Source: CAYXWM01 sp964392115 (GTDB taxonomy: Bacteria > Bacillota > Clostridia > Lachnospirales > WRBF01). From it: a stretch of DNA of 6,977 nt. The translations under genes were made by a program, and so were the position numbers. Below the pieces are notes generated by a model. The model did no database searches, was not told the origin of the DNA, and saw nothing but the letters and a program-made list of their open reading frames with translations. Where the stretch lies: positions 1 through 6,977 of the forward strand of contig CAYMOU010000105.1 of assembly GCA_964392115.1 (NCBI GenBank), written 5' to 3'. Positions 4,525 to 6,977 of this stretch are shown here, one piece after another; within the stretch, counting starts at the first letter, position 1; each line of letters opens with the position of its first letter.

Positions 4525-6399
4525 TCAGATATTAAGACCGGCACGTTTTTCGTTGATAATACCTTCTAAGATTTCTGCAGATTTTTTAACGTCTGTTTCA
4601 ACAATAAGCTGTCCGCCGGTTAACTCTTTCATCTTGTTGGTAACAACGTCGAGAGTTACGGGGCTGCCTGTAACGAAAGGCGGTAAGCCTAAATGTACGG
4701 GCAAACCGAGGGCAAGGCCAAAGCAACCGTCTGCAAGAGCTTGTTCTTCCAACCACTGAGGAGCAGAAAGAACCAAAGGTAATTGAGGAATATCCACGCC
4801 CAAAGTTTCGGCGATTTCACCGGCAACGATTTCAAGACGTCCTATGGCAAGGCAGGGGCCGAAGTTAAGTACCGGCGGGATTCCTAATTTTTTGCAGATT
4901 GCTTTCAATTTGGGGCCTGCAAGTTCGGCAGCTTCCGGAGACATTAATCCGCAGTTTTCCAAACCGCCTGAAGAACAGCCGGCAGAAAGTACGATGATGT
5001 CACGTGCGATTAATTCTTTTGTCAATTCAACAGTAAATACATCATGACCAAGAGCAGTAAGGTTAGAGCAGCCTACTACGCCTGCAACACCTTTGATTTC
5101 ACCTGCAACTATCAAGTCGATAAGGGGTTTCCAGTCTCCGCCAAGGAAGTCTTTAAGAGAACCTTCGCTTACGCCGGTAATGGTGGTGCTGTTACCGTGT
5201 TCGGGAAGAAGGTTTAATTCAACTTTGGGACGGCGGTTTTTGTATGCATCAACTATGCGATCAATAATTTGAAGGCTGATAGCTTCTTTGTTATCGTAGT
5301 CAAAGGGAATATGCTCTGCATTAGCTTTTTTGGCAATGTCGTCAAGACAGATTTGTTGAATCATAAGACGATCGCAAATAGGTTCGATACCGGGCAGAGT
5401 GCAGTTAAATTCGGAAAGAACCGCATCAATTGCACCTGTGGAAAGAACAGCTTCGCTGGTGTAGTTATTGCCGGCATGACCGTCGAAAATTTCGGTGTAA
5501 TGATCACCACGTAATTGAAGGTCTTGACCTACGCAAGTACAACCTACCAGTTTAAAGCCTTTTGCACCTACTGCTTGTGCTTTTGCGACAACGTCCGGTT
5601 GGGTAAGGCGGTTTTGCAAATCAACGAAGATAGAGTGTTGGTGACCTGTAATCATAATGTTGATATAATCGGGGTTGATAACTCTCAAACCTACAGGTGC
5701 CATACGGATTTCCGGTTGGCCCAACATAACGTCGTTAAGGAGATTTGTTAAAGTCAATCCGTAAATTCCGGTAGAAATACCCAGTTTTAAGCAGTCTAAC
5801 AACATACTTACAGGGTCGGAACTTAAGTTTGTGGAAGTTTTTACAACTCCCGAAACTATTTCGGATTTGGCTCCTCCGGGTAGTATGCCCAGCTCTGCCC
5901 AGCGTTTATACCTTGGGCCGTAAGCTATCTTTTCGGTTAATTCCATGGTGTCGTATTCGCTTTTGTATAAATCGTCAAGTACCGCTTGGGCTACTGCGGC
6001 AGCACGTTCATGCATATCATCTTTATGTATTCCAAACATATCTGCAAGCTTGTTTAATGCTTTTTCGCTCTTGAGTTCGTGTTTGGCCAAAGCAGCTGCT
6101 TTTAAGTTGCGAGCTGTAGTTTCTACAACGTGGATATAGCAACCTGAACCGGCAGCTACGGAACGAAGGAAGTTACGGGTTACGATGGTGTCCGCATTGG
6201 CACCGCAAACGCCGTTTTGTCCGTCGGGAGTTACACGGCAAGGGCCATTGGAACATAAGCGGCAACAAACACCTTTTAAGCCGAAACCGCATTTGGTGGA
6301 TTGTTTAGCCACACGATGATGAGAGACTTCATGTTCAAAGGTAGAAATAAATTCGCCTAAAGATTTATCCGCATTTGCACATACTTTGCATTGAGACAT
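4525..6399 (-). CDS. cooS: Anaerobic Ni-Fe-S carbon monoxide dehydrogenase-type catalytic subunit (CooS family), atypical active site
   Basis: This 624-residue homodimeric CODH-fold protein has the usual length of about 620-640 residues. Classical members oxidise CO to CO2 at a Ni-Fe-S C-cluster. Metal ligands, numbered from MSQCKVC and compared with Carboxydothermus CODH-II: D-cluster C37 and C45; B-cluster C46, C49, C54, C65; C-cluster H253 (GHQH), C289, C333 (NCTLPG), C444 (GCSN), C475 (AGCSS), C516 (FGPC). All are present. Residues expected for catalysis are not. The acid/base His93 position is Tyr88, the Lys563 position is Gln553 (SAPQWLEEQALADG), the Ile567 position is Asp557, and the histidine tunnel is replaced by CYIHVVETTARNL. 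This pattern suggests one of the divergent CooS clades, not the classical CO oxidisers. An extra CxxC (C4, C7) opens the protein. The second ATG (6399) is chosen because AGGAGG lies 7 nt before it but only 1 nt before the ATG at 6405. It is the first gene of an operon with a ferredoxin and a flavoprotein. No nickel-insertion genes (cooC, cooT, cooJ) are in the window. Confidence 0.95.
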   Translation of the reverse strand: MSQCKVCANADKSLGEFISTFEHEVSHHRVAKQSTKCGFGLKGVCCRLCSNGPCRVTPDGQNGVCGANADTIVTRNFLRSVAAGSGCYIHVVETTARNLKAAALAKHELKSEKALNKLADMFGIHKDDMHERAAAVAQAVLDDLYKSEYDTMELTEKIAYGPRYKRWAELGILPGGAKSEIVSGVVKTSTNLSSDPVSMLLDCLKLGISTGIYGLTLTNLLNDVMLGQPEIRMAPVGLRVINPDYINIMITGHQHSIFVDLQNRLTQPDVVAKAQAVGAKGFKLVGCTCVGQDLQLRGDHYTEIFDGHAGNNYTSEAVLSTGAIDAVLSEFNCTLPGIEPICDRLMIQQICLDDIAKKANAEHIPFDYDNKEAISLQIIDRIVDAYKNRRPKVELNLLPEHGNSTTITGVSEGSLKDFLGGDWKPLIDLIVAGEIKGVAGVVGCSNLTALGHDVFTVELTKELIARDIIVLSAGCSSGGLENCGLMSPEAAELAGPKLKAICKKLGIPPVLNFGPCLAIGRLEIVAGEIAETLGVDIPQLPLVLSAPQWLEEQALADGCFGLALGLPVHLGLPPFVTGSPVTLDVVTNKMKELTGGQLIVETDVKKSAEILEGIINEKRAGLNI

Positions 6400-6406
6400 A
6401 TACATT

Positions 6407-6412
6407 CCTCCT
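6407..6412 (-). promoter_or_regulatory. Ribosome binding site that decides the cooS start
   Basis: AGGAGG on the minus strand precedes two in-frame ATGs. The gap to the ATG at 6405 is 1 nt, too short for initiation. The gap to the ATG at 6399 is 7 nt, which is ideal. The mature N-terminus should therefore begin MSQCKVC, without the MY found in the longer reading frame. Confidence 0.8.
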
Positions 6413-6472
6413 GTATATAGAAAAAATTGTTAAAGATTCCAAATTGTCTGTTATGTTTGTTTATTAATTAAC

Positions 6473-6512
6473 GGAATCCGTCATTCCTACACCCCTAAAT
6501 AGGAGTATTTAG
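6473..6512 (-). promoter_or_regulatory. Structured 5' leader or operator of the cooS operon
   Basis: Two inverted repeats lie just inside the predicted transcript start. CTAAATA (6495-6501) and TATTTAG (6506-6512) form a perfect 7-bp stem around 4 nt. GGAAT (6473-6477) and ATTCC (6483-6487) form a second stem around 5 nt. The arm at 6473-6478 could instead pair with GATTCC at 6435-6440, closer to the ribosome site. The first repeat sits about 4-21 nt into the transcript, a position fitting a repressor operator or a 5' stabilising hairpin. No regulator is known from the sequence, and no riboswitch class is recognised. Confidence 0.4.
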
Positions 6513-6521
6513 TTTAAAATC

Positions 6522-6550
6522 ATTGTAACACAGTTGTTTTAAAATTTCAA
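6522..6550 (-). promoter_or_regulatory. Proximal promoter of the cooS operon
   Basis: On the minus strand, TTGAAA (6545-6550) is separated by exactly 17 bp from TACAAT (6522-6527), with TG one base before the -10 to make an extended -10. Predicted transcription start is near 6515, leaving a leader of about 115 nt to the ATG at 6399. It matches the main GGDEF-EAL promoter in boxes, spacing and the GTGTTACAAT tail. Confidence 0.7.
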
Positions 6551-6599
6551 GTGGCAAAAGATAATAATTACTTTTTAATAATTAATACTGTTGATTATG

Positions 6600-6657
6600 T
6601 ATTCTATATAATCTTGCGAGATATGTCAATACACATTTATGTTTATCTTATAGAATA
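6600..6657. repeat. 9-bp inverted repeat bracketing the distal cooS promoter
   Basis: TATTCTATA (6600-6608) and TATAGAATA (6649-6657) are exact reverse complements with 40 bp between them. One arm covers the distal -10, and the other lies 20 bp upstream of the -35. A smaller ATGT/ACAT pair (6623-6626, 6633-6636) overlaps the -35. The sequence is AT-rich, so chance is a real alternative. Confidence 0.3.
6601..6629 (-). promoter_or_regulatory. Distal candidate promoter of the cooS operon
   Basis: On the minus strand, a perfect TTGACA (6624-6629) stands 17 bp before TAGAAT (6601-6606). It lies about 80 bp upstream of the proximal promoter in the same direction, so the operon may have tandem promoters. 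The -10 falls inside a 9-bp inverted repeat (6600-6608 with 6649-6657), which suggests possible regulation. Confidence 0.45.
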
Positions 6658-6758
6658 ATTTATTTTCCGGAGAAATTCTAATAATTTCACACTATTGTTA
6701 TTTACATATGTCCCTTTATAATATACAATATTAAATTATAGCAGTTAATCCTCTGTTT

Positions 6759-6784
6759 GTAAAAATACGGTAATTTTTACGGTT
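6759..6784. repeat. Short inverted and direct repeat cluster in the non-coding right end
   Basis: GTAAAAAT (6759-6766) pairs with ATTTTTAC (6773-6780) around a 6-nt loop. TACGGT occurs twice 13 bp apart (6766-6771 and 6779-6784). No U-run follows on either strand, so it is not a terminator. It lies about 80 bp upstream of the plus-strand promoter at 6863-6891 and could be an operator. Confidence 0.35.
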
Positions 6785-6862
6785 GGTTCTGCCTTTTGAA
6801 ACAAGGTTTTTGGGGATAGCATTAAAAAAACATGATATTTTCAATTTTTTTACGAGATTTGC

Positions 6863-6891
6863 TTGACAAATACCCAAGAAAAGATTATAAA
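6863..6891 (+). promoter_or_regulatory. Strong plus-strand promoter pointing out of the window
   Basis: A perfect -35 TTGACA (6863-6868), 17 bp, then TATAAA (6886-6891). Upstream are A- and T-tracts (6824-6830, 6838-6841, 6845-6851) at roughly helical spacing, like an UP element or bent DNA. Transcription would start near 6898 and leave at least 75 nt of leader in the window, in which I see no start codon with a usable frame. It probably serves a gene divergent from cooS beyond the right edge. Confidence 0.6.
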
Positions 6892-6977
6892 TATACTTGA
6901 AATGCTAATCCACAAAAATAAATTTTATGCCGTATATATCTAATTCATTGACTTTATTATATATACTTGTGCTCGAA

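Larger units (their letters stand above)
6413..6977. other. Intergenic region of about 565 bp without a gene
   Basis: This is very AT-rich, with stops in all frames and no protein or RNA gene that I can support. It holds the cooS leader and two minus-strand promoters (6413-6657), a repeat cluster (6759-6784) and the outgoing plus-strand promoter (6863-6891). Nothing is recognised between about 6660 and 6755. The size and content fit a divergent regulatory region. Confidence 0.7.

Noticed and set aside
4373..4759. A 128-codon plus-strand frame across the cooS/ferredoxin junction
   Set aside because: It is antisense to two well-supported genes and has no coding features of its own.
6400..6405. 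The upstream ATG of cooS
   Set aside because: It is only 1 nt from AGGAGG, whereas the ATG six bases later has a 7-nt gap.
6555..6590. Repeated TAATAATTA-like stretches
   Set aside because: Low-complexity AT sequence; repeats of this length are expected by chance here.
6620..6640. A CooA or CRP/FNR-type binding site near ATGTCAATACACAT
   Set aside because: Only the outer ATGT/ACAT match. The inner half-site bases do not fit a TGTCA-N6-TGACA or TTGAT-N4-ATCAA pattern.

Overview
The window looks like a chromosomal segment of a low-GC anaerobic bacterium, probably a Bacillota/Clostridia-type organism. The reasons are the very AT-rich intergenic DNA, strong AGGAGG ribosome binding sites, an oxygen-sensitive Ni-Fe-S enzyme, and a membrane-anchored dCache-GGDEF-EAL regulator. 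No phage, transposase, plasmid, tRNA, rRNA or CRISPR feature is visible. Species cannot be assigned from the sequence alone.

Layout, left to right: (1) 3-65, the last 20 codons of an unidentified plus-strand gene. (2) 66-276, a convergent intergenic region with an AT-rich imperfect palindrome of about 100 bp (75-175), a strong bidirectional terminator (185-217) and a GC-rich hairpin (248-267). (3) 277-2541 on the minus strand, a membrane c-di-GMP phosphodiesterase-type protein with a degenerate GGDEF and an intact EAL domain. (4) 2542-2833, its promoter region and, at 2773-2816, the terminator of the next operon. (5) 2834-6399 on the minus strand, a tight three-gene operon read cooS, then a four-cluster ferredoxin (CooF-like), then an FAD/NAD(P)H oxidoreductase. 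(6) 6400-6977, about 580 bp without a gene. It holds the 5' leader and two candidate promoters of the operon and, near the right edge, a consensus plus-strand promoter that probably drives a divergent gene outside the window.

The operon is a complete electron wire: a Ni-Fe-S CODH-fold enzyme, a 4x[4Fe-4S] carrier and a flavoprotein that can exchange electrons with NAD(P)H. In the conventional view (cooS-cooF-FNOR clusters) it couples CO oxidation to NAD(P) reduction. This CooS keeps every cysteine and the histidine expected to bind the B, C and D clusters. It lacks the catalytic acid/base pair of classical CODH (the His93 and Lys563 equivalents in Carboxydothermus CODH-II are Tyr88 and Gln553 here) and the histidine tunnel. 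It may therefore be slow or inactive with CO, or the wire may run in reverse, as NAD(P)H-driven reduction of another small substrate. That is the most interesting question in the window.

The GGDEF-EAL gene has its own promoter and is separated from the operon by a terminator. Its best promoter has the same architecture as the proximal cooS promoter (TTGAAA, 17 bp, extended -10 GTGTTACAAT), so both units may be read by the same housekeeping sigma factor. Nothing else ties the two functionally.
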